Below, piece after piece: positions 24,045 to 31,309 of a stretch of 64,000 bases of DNA. A program made the position numbers and the translations under genes. The DNA is taken from positions 124,001 to 188,000 of the forward strand of contig NZ_JALBGV010000001.1 in NCBI RefSeq assembly GCF_023006505.1, read 5' to 3'. The stretch comes from Neorhizobium sp. SHOUNA12A (GTDB taxonomy: Bacteria; Pseudomonadota; Alphaproteobacteria; Rhizobiales; Rhizobiaceae). Position 1 is the stretch's first letter; every line of letters begins with the position of its first letter. The notes under the pieces were generated by a model, which did not search any database, was not told the origin of the DNA, and saw only the letters and a list, made by a program, of their open reading frames with translations.

Positions 24045-24824
24045 ATGACGGATCAGATATTGCCAGCCGAGGCCGGCCGCGCCCCGGCCCAGCCTTTGAA
24101 GACAAGGCATCGCCTGAAAATCCTGAGCTATAATGTGCATAGCTGCATCGGTACCGATCGCCGGCTCGACCCCGCCCGGGTGGCCGAGGTCATCGCAGCC
24201 CTGGAACCGGATATCATCGGATTGCAGGAACTGGATGTCGGCCGCAGCCGTACCGGCGGGATAGACCAGGCGCATACGATTGCGTCTCTTCTACGGATGG
24301 AATTCCATTTCCACGCTGCACTCAACGTCGCCGAAGAGCGTTATGGCGATGCGATCCTGACGGCCCTTCCGGCAAGAATGGTCAAGGGTGCCGGCCTGCC
24401 CTCGCATGGCGAGCAGCGCGGCGCCGTCTGGGTGGAAATAGACGTCGGAGAACAGAAGCTGCAGGTCTTCAACACCCATCTCGGCCTGCTGGGCGGCGAC
24501 CGGATGCGCCAGATCGGCGAGATCCTCGGGCCGTCCTGGATGGGGGCCCCGGATTGCCAGGGCAAGCCGAAGATCCTGATCGGCGATTTCAACGCAACTC
24601 CCGTGACTGCGACCTACAAGGCCGTCGCCCGCCAGATGGCGGACGCGCCGCTTGTGAGCGGGGGACGGCCCAAGCCCACTTTCCCATCGCGTCTGCCGCT
24701 CCTGAGGATAGACCACGTCTTCGTCTCCAGCGAAGTCACGCCCATCGCCACGCAGGTCGTGTCGACCCCGCTTTCCCGCCGGGCCTCCGATCATCTGCCG
24801 CTTCTGGTCACTGTCGAGCTCTGA
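24045..24824 (+). CDS. Endonuclease/exonuclease/phosphatase family protein (YbhP-like)
   Basis: A 259-residue EEP-fold protein with the metal-dependent phosphodiesterase motifs in order: LSYNVHS, GLQELDVGRSR, NTHLGLLG, IGDFNATP, RIDHVFVS and SDHLPLLV. It should cleave phosphodiester bonds of lipids or nucleic acid; the neighbouring ClsB- and YbhN-like genes favour a phospholipid-related substrate. GAGG lies 13 bases upstream of the ATG, which is long; if the plus-strand EcfG promoter is used the mRNA would be nearly leaderless. Confidence 0.83.
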   Translation: MTDQILPAEAGRAPAQPLKTRHRLKILSYNVHSCIGTDRRLDPARVAEVIAALEPDIIGLQELDVGRSRTGGIDQAHTIASLLRMEFHFHAALNVAEERYGDAILTALPARMVKGAGLPSHGEQRGAVWVEIDVGEQKLQVFNTHLGLLGGDRMRQIGEILGPSWMGAPDCQGKPKILIGDFNATPVTATYKAVARQMADAPLVSGGRPKPTFPSRLPLLRIDHVFVSSEVTPIATQVVSTPLSRRASDHLPLLVTVEL

Positions 24825-24827
24825 TCC

Positions 24828-25511
24828 TCAATGGCTCAGGGTGCGGCTGAGCCGGTGAGCCTCCTTCAGAAGGCGCACCACGTCCTGGTCGGTCGTCTCC
24901 CTGAAGTCGCCGTAGTGCAGGCTGACTGCTTCCAGGCGGTCCGGAGCCGACAGGCAGACGATGTCGTCCACCTCTTCCTGCAGGGCTTCCAGCAATAGAC
25001 GCGGCGCGACCGGCACCGCAATCCGGATCGATGCAACCCCCATGTCCTTCAGCGCATGGATGCCAGCGCGGATCGAGACGCCGTTCGCAATCCCGTCATC
25101 GACGAGAATGACGTCGCGTCCGGTGTGATCATGCTCGCTCGGCTCATCCTCCCCGAAATACATTCGGTGGCGCCGTTCGATTTCGGCAAGTTGGTGTTCG
25201 CGCTCGGCTGCGAGATAGCCTGGCGGCACGTGGAACCGGCGGGCGGCGTCTTCGTCGACGATCACGTGCGGCTCCCGCCCATCGACGACAGCGCCGATGC
25301 CGTATTCGGGATGACCGGGCGCGCCGATCTTGCGGACGATGAGGAGATCGAGCGGCAGGCCGAGCCGCTGGGCGACTTCGAAGGCCACGGGTACGCCGCC
25401 ACGCGGCAGCGCCATCAGGATCGGATCGGGCGGCATCGCCGCCTGCATGGCTTCCGCCAATTGCCTTCCGGCATCCTCGCGATCGACAAAGGTTGGGCTT
25501 AGACCGAACAT
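24828..25511 (-). CDS. Phosphoribosyltransferase-domain protein
   Basis: A 227-residue protein with the PRTase fold. The PRPP-binding loop reads VILVDDGIANGVS, the pyrophosphate loop LPRGGVPVAFEVA, followed by the hood-type segment DLLIVRKIGAPGHPEYGIGAV; this matches the stress-associated DUF/PRTase proteins often annotated only as phosphoribosyltransferase. The ATG at 25511 has GGGAGGATG upstream; the frame to 25547 is rejected. An EcfG-type match (25604-25629) lies upstream. The natural base substrate is not known. Confidence 0.8.
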   Translation of the reverse strand: MFGLSPTFVDREDAGRQLAEAMQAAMPPDPILMALPRGGVPVAFEVAQRLGLPLDLLIVRKIGAPGHPEYGIGAVVDGREPHVIVDEDAARRFHVPPGYLAAEREHQLAEIERRHRMYFGEDEPSEHDHTGRDVILVDDGIANGVSIRAGIHALKDMGVASIRIAVPVAPRLLLEALQEEVDDIVCLSAPDRLEAVSLHYGDFRETTDQDVVRLLKEAHRLSRTLSH

Positions 25512-25603
25512 GTCATCCTCCCAGGATGGTGCGGTGACATCTGCCACCGCACTTGGTTCTTCTGCCAGCCCGACTGTAACATATCACCAGCCGGACGTCC
25601 GAC

Positions 25604-25629
25604 AACCGTGAGGATGGGGTTTGGGTTCC
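25604..25629 (-). promoter_or_regulatory. EcfG/RpoE2-type promoter for the phosphoribosyltransferase gene
   Basis: On the minus strand GGAAC (complement 25625-25629), 19 bases, TT (25604-25605), with GGTT at the -10 position. The leader to the ATG at 25511 would be about 85 bases. Confidence 0.5.
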
Positions 25630-25645
25630 GTGCTCTCCAAAAGAG

Positions 25646-25888
25646 TCAGGAGCCCTTGCCCTTGTGGTGTTCGCTTTCCTGGTTGCGGCCGCGAATGATC
25701 GACGGATCGTCATGGAGGGAAACTTCCGCAGCCCGCATGTCCAGGTTATCGCCGCGACGGAATGCATCCTTGGCCGCTTCGCTCCGTCGCAGGTCGGGGC
25801 CGGGATCGAAATCCTTGGGCGCATTGGCGGTATTTTCCCGCTTTTCGATGACGTTACGTTGTTGCTGATGAGTTTTATTGCCTCGCAT
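25646..25888 (-). CDS. Small hydrophilic protein of unknown function
   Basis: An 80-residue, highly charged protein (MRGNKTHQQQRNVIEKREN..., ending HHKGKGS) with no membrane segment and predicted disorder. AAGGAGG lies 7 bases before the ATG, a strong ribosome site. It is the third gene of a minus-strand run 26427-25909-25646 with short gaps and probably shares the EcfG-type promoter at 26460-26484. Function unknown. Confidence 0.68.
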   Translation of the reverse strand: MRGNKTHQQQRNVIEKRENTANAPKDFDPGPDLRRSEAAKDAFRRGDNLDMRAAEVSLHDDPSIIRGRNQESEHHKGKGS

Positions 25889-25908
25889 GGTCTATCCTCC
25901 TTGAGAGG

Positions 25909-26115
25909 TCATTTGTTCGCCCGGCCGCGTTGGTTGGGATCGACGCCGCCGAAACGGGTCGTGTCGTTGCCGACATCGCCTTCCTCGGTATTCTCGCCGG
26001 CGATCTCGTCAGCGCCGGTAAAGCGGTTCAACCCTTTCGACTGGCCTATGCCTGGATCCTCCTTGAGATCGGCGTCGCTCGGCTTGCGGGTCTTGAAGTG
26101 CTTGGAAGTGGACAT
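25909..26115 (-). CDS. Small hydrophilic protein of unknown function
   Basis: A 68-residue hydrophilic, probably unstructured protein rich in Asp, Gly, Lys and Asn (MSTSKHFKTRKPSDAD..., ending NQRGRANK). AAGGAGG precedes the ATG by 6 bases. It is the middle gene of the three-gene run, 42 bp after the 26427 gene. Such proteins resemble hydrophilin-like stress proteins in composition; that is only a resemblance. Confidence 0.68.
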   Translation of the reverse strand: MSTSKHFKTRKPSDADLKEDPGIGQSKGLNRFTGADEIAGENTEEGDVGNDTTRFGGVDPNQRGRANK

Positions 26116-26157
26116 GATCGTCCTCCTTGGCTCCGGGACCGCGGTCTGGCCGCGGCC

Positions 26158-26427
26158 TCAGTGTTTCGTGCTGGACACGAATTTGTTAAAGCGGCTGGTT
26201 TTGCCGGCTTCCGTTTCTTCCTGGAAAAGGAAGACGAGCTTGTTCTCATCGAAGATCGAGAAGAAGTCGTCCCATGCGATTTCCTCCAGGGATTCTTCCG
26301 GCTTCCCGAAATCGACGCGCAGAATGCCCTCTTCCCGGGCACCCTTCACCCGGGCCGGATGGCCGCCGCGTTCCTCGATCCATTGCCGGATTTCCTTGTG
26401 ATCGGTGGTTTCGACGGCTTTGCTCAT
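26158..26427 (-). CDS. Small conserved hypothetical protein
   Basis: An 89-residue soluble protein with a foldable, mixed pattern (IRQWIEERGGHPARVKG, then GILRVDFG, WDDFFSIFDENKLVFLFQEE). It resembles short proteins that are commonly mislabelled as alpha-glucan branching enzyme in databases; no such activity is plausible at this length. AAGGAG precedes the ATG. First gene behind the EcfG-type promoter at 26460-26484. Confidence 0.75.
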   Translation of the reverse strand: MSKAVETTDHKEIRQWIEERGGHPARVKGAREEGILRVDFGKPEESLEEIAWDDFFSIFDENKLVFLFQEETEAGKTSRFNKFVSSTKH

Positions 26428-26459
26428 GGTGCGTTTCTCCTTTCCATACCTGCTTGTCG

Positions 26460-26484
26460 AACCGGGGCCGCCACCGAAGGTTCC
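26460..26484 (-). promoter_or_regulatory. EcfG/RpoE2-type promoter for the three-gene small-protein operon
   Basis: On the minus strand GGAAC (complement 26480-26484), 18 bases, TT (26460-26461), with GGTT at the -10 position. The transcript would start near 26450, about 23 bases before the ATG at 26427 and just upstream of its AAGGAG site. It lies back-to-back with a plus-strand match at 26505-26529. Confidence 0.58.
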
Positions 26485-26504
26485 GCGTCAAAACAAGCGA
26501 AGGG

Positions 26505-26529
26505 GGAACAAAACTCATGATCATGGGTT
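26505..26529 (+). promoter_or_regulatory. EcfG/RpoE2-type promoter for the candidate sRNA
   Basis: GGAAC (26505-26509), 18 bases, TT (26528-26529), with GGTT at the -10 position. No coding region with a ribosome site follows; instead a perfect intrinsic terminator lies about 60 bases further on, so the product is likely a short non-coding transcript starting near 26536. Confidence 0.5.
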
Positions 26530-26535
26530 CACCGC

Positions 26536-26624
26536 GGGTCGGACGCATGACCTCCACGCGGCCGACATTGTCATAAGTACCCTCCCCAACTTGGCGCTTC
26601 CCCTCACCGGGAAGCGCCTTTTCG
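26536..26624 (+). ncRNA. Candidate stress-induced small RNA with anti-Shine-Dalgarno motifs
   Basis: About 88 nt bounded by an EcfG-type promoter and an intrinsic terminator in the 336-bp spacer between the small-protein operon and cydA. A first hairpin pairs GTCGG-A-CGC (26538-26546) with GCG-G-CCGAC (26558-26566) around an 11-base loop that exposes ACCTCC, the complement of a Shine-Dalgarno sequence. A single-stranded linker follows with CCCTCCCC (about 26580-26587), a second C-rich anti-SD-like stretch, then the terminator stem. This architecture resembles general-stress sRNAs of alphaproteobacteria with exposed C-rich loops (GsrN of Caulobacter) and the CCUCCUCCC 'cuckoo' RNAs. Ends are predicted, not measured. 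Confidence 0.5.
26593..26623 (+). terminator. Intrinsic terminator of the candidate sRNA
   Basis: A perfect 10-bp stem GGCGCTTCCC (26593-26602) / GGGAAGCGCC (26609-26618) with a 6-base loop is followed directly by TTTTC (26619-26623). No open reading frame with a ribosome site ends before it on this strand, which supports a non-coding transcript. Confidence 0.72.
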
Positions 26625-26671
26625 TTCACTGCGGCGGTTCAACGCAGGGCCGCGGCATCCGGGCGCGCGGC

Positions 26672-26696
26672 ATTGATGCGCATTGATCTCTTGACG
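26672..26696 (+). promoter_or_regulatory. Possible cydA promoter region with ATTGAT repeats
   Basis: ATTGAT occurs twice (26672-26677, 26682-26687) just before TTGACG (26691-26696), which could be a -35 element. TTGAT-GCGC-ATTGA is a degenerate version of an Fnr/FixK box (TTGAT-N4-ATCAA) in a plausible class-II position. No good -10 is visible, so confidence is low. Confidence 0.25.
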
Positions 26697-26763
26697 CCCC
26701 CCGCCGATTGTCATCCGATGAGATGGATGGGCTTCCGGCCCCCGCCAGAAAAGGGATGACGCC

Positions 26764-28182
26764 ATGTTCGAGACCTTCGACGCGACGCTGCTGGCGCGCA
26801 TGCAGTTCGCCTTCACGGTCTCGTTCCACATCATTTTTCCCGCGTTTTCGATCGGGCTGGCGAGTTATCTCGCCGTGCTGGAAGGTCTTTGGCTGTGGAA
26901 GAAACAGGTCGTCTATCTGGAGCTGTTCGACTTCTGGAAGACGATTTTTGCGCTCGCCTTCGGCATGGGCGTCGTCTCCGGTATCGTCATGTCCTATCAG
27001 TTCGGCACGAACTGGAGCGTGTTCTCCGACAAGGTCGGCCCGATCATCGGCCCGCTGATGGGCTACGAAGTGCTCTCGGCATTTTTCCTGGAGGCAGGCT
27101 TCCTCGGCATCATGCTGTTCGGCCGCAATCGCGTCGGCCCCGGCCTGCATTTCTTCGCCACCTTGATGGTCGCGGTCGGCACCTTGATCTCGGCAACCTG
27201 GATCCTTTCCGCCAACTCCTGGATGCAGACGCCGCAAGGTTTTGCGATGAACGACAAGGGTCAGTTCATCCCCGCCGACTGGTGGGCAGTCATCTTCAAC
27301 CCATCCTTCCCCTATCGCCTCGTCCACATGGTGCTTGCCGCCTATCTGACGACCGCCCTTGTGGTCGGCGCGGTCGGCGGCCTGCATCTTCTGCGCCGCA
27401 CCGCCCCCTTGCGCGCTGGCACGATGTTTTCGATGGCGATGTGGATGCTGACGATTGTCGCCCCGATCCAGATCTTTGCCGGTGATCAGCACGGCCTCAA
27501 CACGCTGGAACACCAGCCGGTCAAGGTCATGGCGATGGAAGGCCACTACCAGAGCCATCCGGACGGCGCGCCGCTGATCCTCTTCGGCCTGCCGAACCAG
27601 GCCGAGCAACGGATCGACTATGCAATCGAGATCCCGAAGCTCTCGAGCCTCATCCTGAAACACAGCCTCGATGCGCCGCTCAAGGGCCTCGATACCGTAC
27701 CGCGCGAATTGCAGCCGCCGGTACCAATCGTGTTCTGGTCCTTCCGCATCATGGTGGGTCTCGGCTTTGCGATGCTAGGCCTCGGCCTCTGGAGCCTGTA
27801 CTGTCGATGGAAGGGCAGCCTCTACACGACCGAGTGGCTGCACCGCGCCGCGATGGTGATGGGGCCGGCCGGTTTCGTCGCTGTGCTCGCCGGCTGGGTG
27901 ACAACCGAGGTCGGCCGCCAGCCCTATACCGTCTATGGCCACCTGCTGACCGCCAATTCCGTCTCGCCGATCGCGGCGGCGGCCGTGGGCTCCTCGCTGA
28001 TCGCCTTCATCATCGTCTATTTCCTCGTCTTCGGCGCCGGCACCTTCTACATTCTGCGGCTGATGTCCCGCCTGCCGCGCGATCCGAGCGGCGACCTCGG
28101 CGAAGGCCCGATCCGAACCGCCGGCATCAATCCCGGCCCGCAAACCCCGGCACTTCAGGCAGGAACCCGTCATGGTCATTGA
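26764..28182 (+). CDS. cydA: Cytochrome bd-type ubiquinol oxidase subunit I (CioA type)
   Basis: A 472-residue subunit I with nine predicted helices. H22 in SFHIIFPAFSIG is the counterpart of a conserved haem ligand; LVHMVLAAYLTTA carries another conserved His; the GRQPYTVYGHLLT motif is the quinol-oxidase signature. The periplasmic Q-loop is short, as in the cyanide-insensitive CioA branch. With subunit II it oxidises ubiquinol and reduces O2 to water without proton pumping, supporting respiration at low oxygen or under cyanide, sulfide or nitrosative stress. It overlaps cydB by 11 bp. Confidence 0.92.
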   Translation: MFETFDATLLARMQFAFTVSFHIIFPAFSIGLASYLAVLEGLWLWKKQVVYLELFDFWKTIFALAFGMGVVSGIVMSYQFGTNWSVFSDKVGPIIGPLMGYEVLSAFFLEAGFLGIMLFGRNRVGPGLHFFATLMVAVGTLISATWILSANSWMQTPQGFAMNDKGQFIPADWWAVIFNPSFPYRLVHMVLAAYLTTALVVGAVGGLHLLRRTAPLRAGTMFSMAMWMLTIVAPIQIFAGDQHGLNTLEHQPVKVMAMEGHYQSHPDGAPLILFGLPNQAEQRIDYAIEIPKLSSLILKHSLDAPLKGLDTVPRELQPPVPIVFWSFRIMVGLGFAMLGLGLWSLYCRWKGSLYTTEWLHRAAMVMGPAGFVAVLAGWVTTEVGRQPYTVYGHLLTANSVSPIAAAAVGSSLIAFIIVYFLVFGAGTFYILRLMSRLPRDPSGDLGEGPIRTAGINPGPQTPALQAGTRHGH

Positions 28183-29176
28183 CCTTCCCTTCATCTGGGC
28201 GGCCATCATCGCCTTTGCGGTGCTTGCCTATGTCATCCTCGACGGGTTCGACCTCGGCGTCGGCATCCTCTTCCCGCTGTTTCCGGAAAAGCGCCATCGC
28301 GACGTGATGATGAACAGCGTCGCACCGGTCTGGGACGGCAACGAGACCTGGCTTGTCCTCGGCGGCGGCGGGCTGATGGCGGTTTTTCCGCTCGCCTATG
28401 CGACGATCCTGCCGGCACTCTACGCACCTATCATCGCCATGCTGCTCGGGCTGATCTTTCGAGGCGTCGCCTTCGAATACCGCTGGCGCACCGGCCGGGC
28501 GCAATATCTCTGGAACTGGGCCTTTGCCGGCGGCTCGTTCATGGCGGCGCTGGCGCAAGGGGTCGCGCTTGGCGCGCTAGTGCAAGGCATTCCGGTTGCA
28601 AATCGCGCCTATTCCGGCGGCTGGTGGGACTGGCTGACCCCGTTTTCGATCGCCACCGGCCTTGCTGTCGTCATTGGTTACGCGCTGCTCGGCTCGACCT
28701 GGCTGGTGATGAAAACGACGGGCGACCTTCGCGACAAGGCCCGCAGCCTTTCCTATATCGCAGCGCTCGCGACACTCGCCGCCATGGCGATCTTCAGTCT
28801 CTGGACGCCCTTTCTCGAACCGCTCTATCTGAAACGCTGGTTCTCCTGGCCGACGGCGATCTTCAGCGTCATCGTGCCGCTGCTTGTCCTCGGCTGTTTC
28901 TGGCTTCTGCTTACGGGCCTGAAAAACAACCGCGACAGCCGGCCTTTCCTTGCCGCGCTCGGGCTTTTCATACTTGGCTACGCAGGCATCGGCATCAGCT
29001 TCTATCCCTATATCGTGCCGACATCCGTGACGATCTGGGACGCCGCGGCGCCCGACGAGAGCCTCGGCTTCCTGCTGGTCGGCGCGCTGATCCTGGTGCC
29101 GCTGATCCTTGCCTATACGAGCTATGCCTATTGGGTCTTCCGCGGCAAGGTCGATCCGGAAGAGGGTTATCACTGA
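28172..29176 (+). CDS. cydB: Cytochrome bd-type ubiquinol oxidase subunit II (CioB type)
   Basis: A 334-residue, eight-helix membrane protein. The start MVIDLPFIWAAIIAFAVLAYVILDGFDLGVG and the later DGNETWLVLGGGGLMAVFP and FRGVAFEYRW are hallmarks of subunit II. It pairs with the preceding subunit I to form the oxidase. Its stop codon overlaps the ATG of a 37-residue third gene by one base (TGATG). Confidence 0.92.
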   Translation: MVIDLPFIWAAIIAFAVLAYVILDGFDLGVGILFPLFPEKRHRDVMMNSVAPVWDGNETWLVLGGGGLMAVFPLAYATILPALYAPIIAMLLGLIFRGVAFEYRWRTGRAQYLWNWAFAGGSFMAALAQGVALGALVQGIPVANRAYSGGWWDWLTPFSIATGLAVVIGYALLGSTWLVMKTTGDLRDKARSLSYIAALATLAAMAIFSLWTPFLEPLYLKRWFSWPTAIFSVIVPLLVLGCFWLLLTGLKNNRDSRPFLAALGLFILGYAGIGISFYPYIVPTSVTIWDAAAPDESLGFLLVGALILVPLILAYTSYAYWVFRGKVDPEEGYH

Positions 29177-29289
29177 TGGCCGGCGGCGAAACCTTCAGGC
29201 GACTCGCCTGGTTCGTCGGCCTCTGGGTGGCCGGAGTGGTAACGGTCGGCACTGTCGGCCTGATCATCAAATTCTGGCTCGGCGCCTAA
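29176..29289 (+). CDS. 37-residue third subunit of the bd oxidase (DUF2474/CydX-like)
   Basis: A short gene begins at the ATG overlapping the cydB stop and encodes 37 residues: a soluble start (MAGGETFRRLAW) and one membrane helix (about 11-33: WFVGLWVAGVVTVGTVGLII) ending KFWLGA. Position, size and single helix match the DUF2474/CydX-type accessory subunits that stabilise bd oxidases. Its stop TAA shares bases with the stop of the convergent XRE gene (29286-29289). It is easy to miss because of its length. Confidence 0.78.
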   Translation: MAGGETFRRLAWFVGLWVAGVVTVGTVGLIIKFWLGA

Positions 29290-29840
29290 CGCCGGGTCAG
29301 CGCCACCACATAACGTGCCGGTTCCTTGCCCGGATTGAAGAAGACGCAATCGGCAGGCGGGCCGAGCAGAAGGCAATCACCTTCGGTGAGATGATGCATC
29401 ACCGTCCCCTCCTGGAAATCGAGCCGGCCCGAAAGTACCCAGATCTGCTGGTGCTGGAAGGCGAAGGCGGATGCCGGATAAGGCACGCGCACGCCTGATG
29501 GCAGCGATACATCCAGAAGCTCCAACGGGGAATTCGCCGGAGAGACCGCGCGGCGGGTGTAACCCGTTTCCGGATCGGTCCAGACCGGCTGTTCCGCCTG
29601 CAGCGCGACGCGCTCCTGCGCCCGCTCGGCAAGCGCCAGCAGAACTGAGAGCGGCAGACCGAAAGCGCCCGAGAGTCGGCCGAGCACTGTCGCCGTCGGG
29701 CTCGCCTCGTTGCGCTCAATCTTGCTGATCATCGCCTTGGAAACGCCCGAGCGTTCGGCAAGCTCGGCCAGGGACCAGCCCCGCGCTTCCCGCTCGATCT
29801 TCAGCCGCATGGCGATCGCCTGGACCGGGTCGTTCTCCAT
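29286..29840 (-). CDS. XRE family regulator with C-terminal cupin domain
   Basis: A 184-residue regulator: helix-turn-helix at about 8-62 (GWSLAELAERSGVSKAMISKIE) and a cupin sensor domain at about 110-180 (SFAFQ-type HQQIWVLSG, EGDCLLLGPPADC). I use the ATG at 29840; the frame extends 3 codons to a TTG. It is divergent from the NtaA-like monooxygenase and MFS genes and probably controls them and itself through sites in 29850-29943. The cupin ligand is unknown. Confidence 0.83.
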   Translation of the reverse strand: MENDPVQAIAMRLKIEREARGWSLAELAERSGVSKAMISKIERNEASPTATVLGRLSGAFGLPLSVLLALAERAQERVALQAEQPVWTDPETGYTRRAVSPANSPLELLDVSLPSGVRVPYPASAFAFQHQQIWVLSGRLDFQEGTVMHHLTEGDCLLLGPPADCVFFNPGKEPARYVVALTRR

Positions 29841-29893
29841 CTGCTGCAAGCGGCTTGCCTTTCAATAATCGTCTTCTATAGTGGACGAAAAAA

Positions 29894-29903
29894 TCTTATA
29901 AGA
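29894..29903. promoter_or_regulatory. Candidate operator between XRE-cupin and monooxygenase genes
   Basis: TCTTATAAGA is a perfect 10-bp palindrome in the 94-bp divergent spacer, with a related TCTTCTATAG block about 20 bp away. It lies where an autoregulating XRE-cupin protein would bind. Weak evidence: short AT-rich palindromes occur by chance. Confidence 0.3.
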
Positions 29904-29943
29904 GACAAGCATTATCGGCAATGAGGAATTTAAAGGGAAGATC

Positions 29944-31305
29944 GTGACACGCGAAATCCGGTTCAACGCCTTCGACATGAACTGCGTCGGCCACATCCAG
30001 CAGGGGCTCTGGGCGCATCCACGGGACCAGTCGCACCGTTATGCGCAACTGCGCTACTGGACGGACTATGCGAAAAGGCTGGAGGCCGGCCTGTTCGACG
30101 GCATATTCCTCGCCGACGTTCTCGGCGTCAACGACGTCTTCGGCGGCAGCAATGCGGCGGCGCTGAGGGGTGCGGTACAGGTGCCGGTCAACGATCCGCT
30201 GCTGCTGGTGCCGGCCATGGCTGCCGTCACCGAACATCTCTCATTTGGCGTTACCGCCAACTTGACCCACGAACCGCCTTTCGTCTTCGCACGCCGCATG
30301 TCGACGCTCGATCATCTGACGGGCGGTCGGATCGGCTGGAACATCGTCACCGGTTACCTCGACAGTGCCGCGAAGGCGATCGGCCTCGACGGCATGGCCG
30401 CCCATGACGACCGCTACGACCTCGCCGACGAATACATGGAGATCATGTACCGGCTCTGGGAGGCGAGCTGGGAAGACGACGCCGTGGTCTTCGATCGGGC
30501 AAATCACGTCTATGCAGACCCGGCCAAGGTCCACAAGGTCCATCACCGCGGCAAGCAATATGGCATCGAGGCGATCCATCTCTGCGAACCTTCGCCGCAG
30601 CGCACGCCGGTCCTCTACCAGGCCGGTTCCTCGACCCGCGGCCGGCAGTTCGCCGCCACCCATGCCGAATGCGTCTTCGTCAACGGCCAGAAGACCGAAG
30701 GCGTCAAGGGCATCGTCGACGACATCAGGGCTCGCGCCGTCGAATACGGCCGCAACGCCGAGGACGTCAAAGTCTTCGTCGGCGCCACGATCGTTACCGC
30801 CCGAACCGAAAAGGAGGCGCGCGAAAAGTTCGAGGATTATCGCGCCTATGCGAGCTCCGAAGGAGCGCTCGTGCATGCGGCCGGCTCGCTCGGCATCGAC
30901 TTTGCAAAATATGATCTCGACGAACCGATCGAGACCGGCAAGAGCTCTGCGATCGTCTCGAATGTCGAGGCTATGACCCGCACCGCCGGACCTCAATGGA
31001 CCAAGCGCAAGCTGCTCGAACAGATGGTGCTCGGCAGCCGCCAGGCGCCGATGATCGGTTCCGCCGAACAGATCGCCGACAACCTCGTCGTCTGGATGGA
31101 TGAGGCCGGCGTCGACGGTTTCAACCTGTCGCGCACCGTTGTGCCGGAATGTTTCGACGATATCATCGAGCTTGTGATCCCGATCCTGCAGGAACGCGGT
31201 CTCTACAAGACCGGCTATCGCGAAGGCCCGTTCCGTGAAAAGCTGTTCGGGGCGCCGCGCCTGCCCGACAGGCATATCGCCGCCAGATATCGCACCATGG
31301 GATAA
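29944..31305 (+). CDS. NtaA/SnaA/DszA-type FMNH2-dependent monooxygenase
   Basis: A 453-residue luciferase-like flavin monooxygenase of the nitrilotriacetate monooxygenase component A group. Visible landmarks: NAFDMNCVGHIQQGLWAHPRD at the start, RYWTDYAKRLEAGLFDGIFLAD, RMSTLDHLTGGRIGWNIVTGY and YQAGSSTRGRQFAATHAEC. It uses FMNH2 from a separate flavin reductase, none of which is seen nearby, to oxidise an unknown substrate. Start is GTG at 29944 with AAAGGGAAG upstream. The following MFS gene starts 4 bp later, so the pair probably imports and oxidises one compound. Confidence 0.85.
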   Translation: MTREIRFNAFDMNCVGHIQQGLWAHPRDQSHRYAQLRYWTDYAKRLEAGLFDGIFLADVLGVNDVFGGSNAAALRGAVQVPVNDPLLLVPAMAAVTEHLSFGVTANLTHEPPFVFARRMSTLDHLTGGRIGWNIVTGYLDSAAKAIGLDGMAAHDDRYDLADEYMEIMYRLWEASWEDDAVVFDRANHVYADPAKVHKVHHRGKQYGIEAIHLCEPSPQRTPVLYQAGSSTRGRQFAATHAECVFVNGQKTEGVKGIVDDIRARAVEYGRNAEDVKVFVGATIVTARTEKEAREKFEDYRAYASSEGALVHAAGSLGIDFAKYDLDEPIETGKSSAIVSNVEAMTRTAGPQWTKRKLLEQMVLGSRQAPMIGSAEQIADNLVVWMDEAGVDGFNLSRTVVPECFDDIIELVIPILQERGLYKTGYREGPFREKLFGAPRLPDRHIAARYRTMG

Positions 31306-31309
31306 ACCG

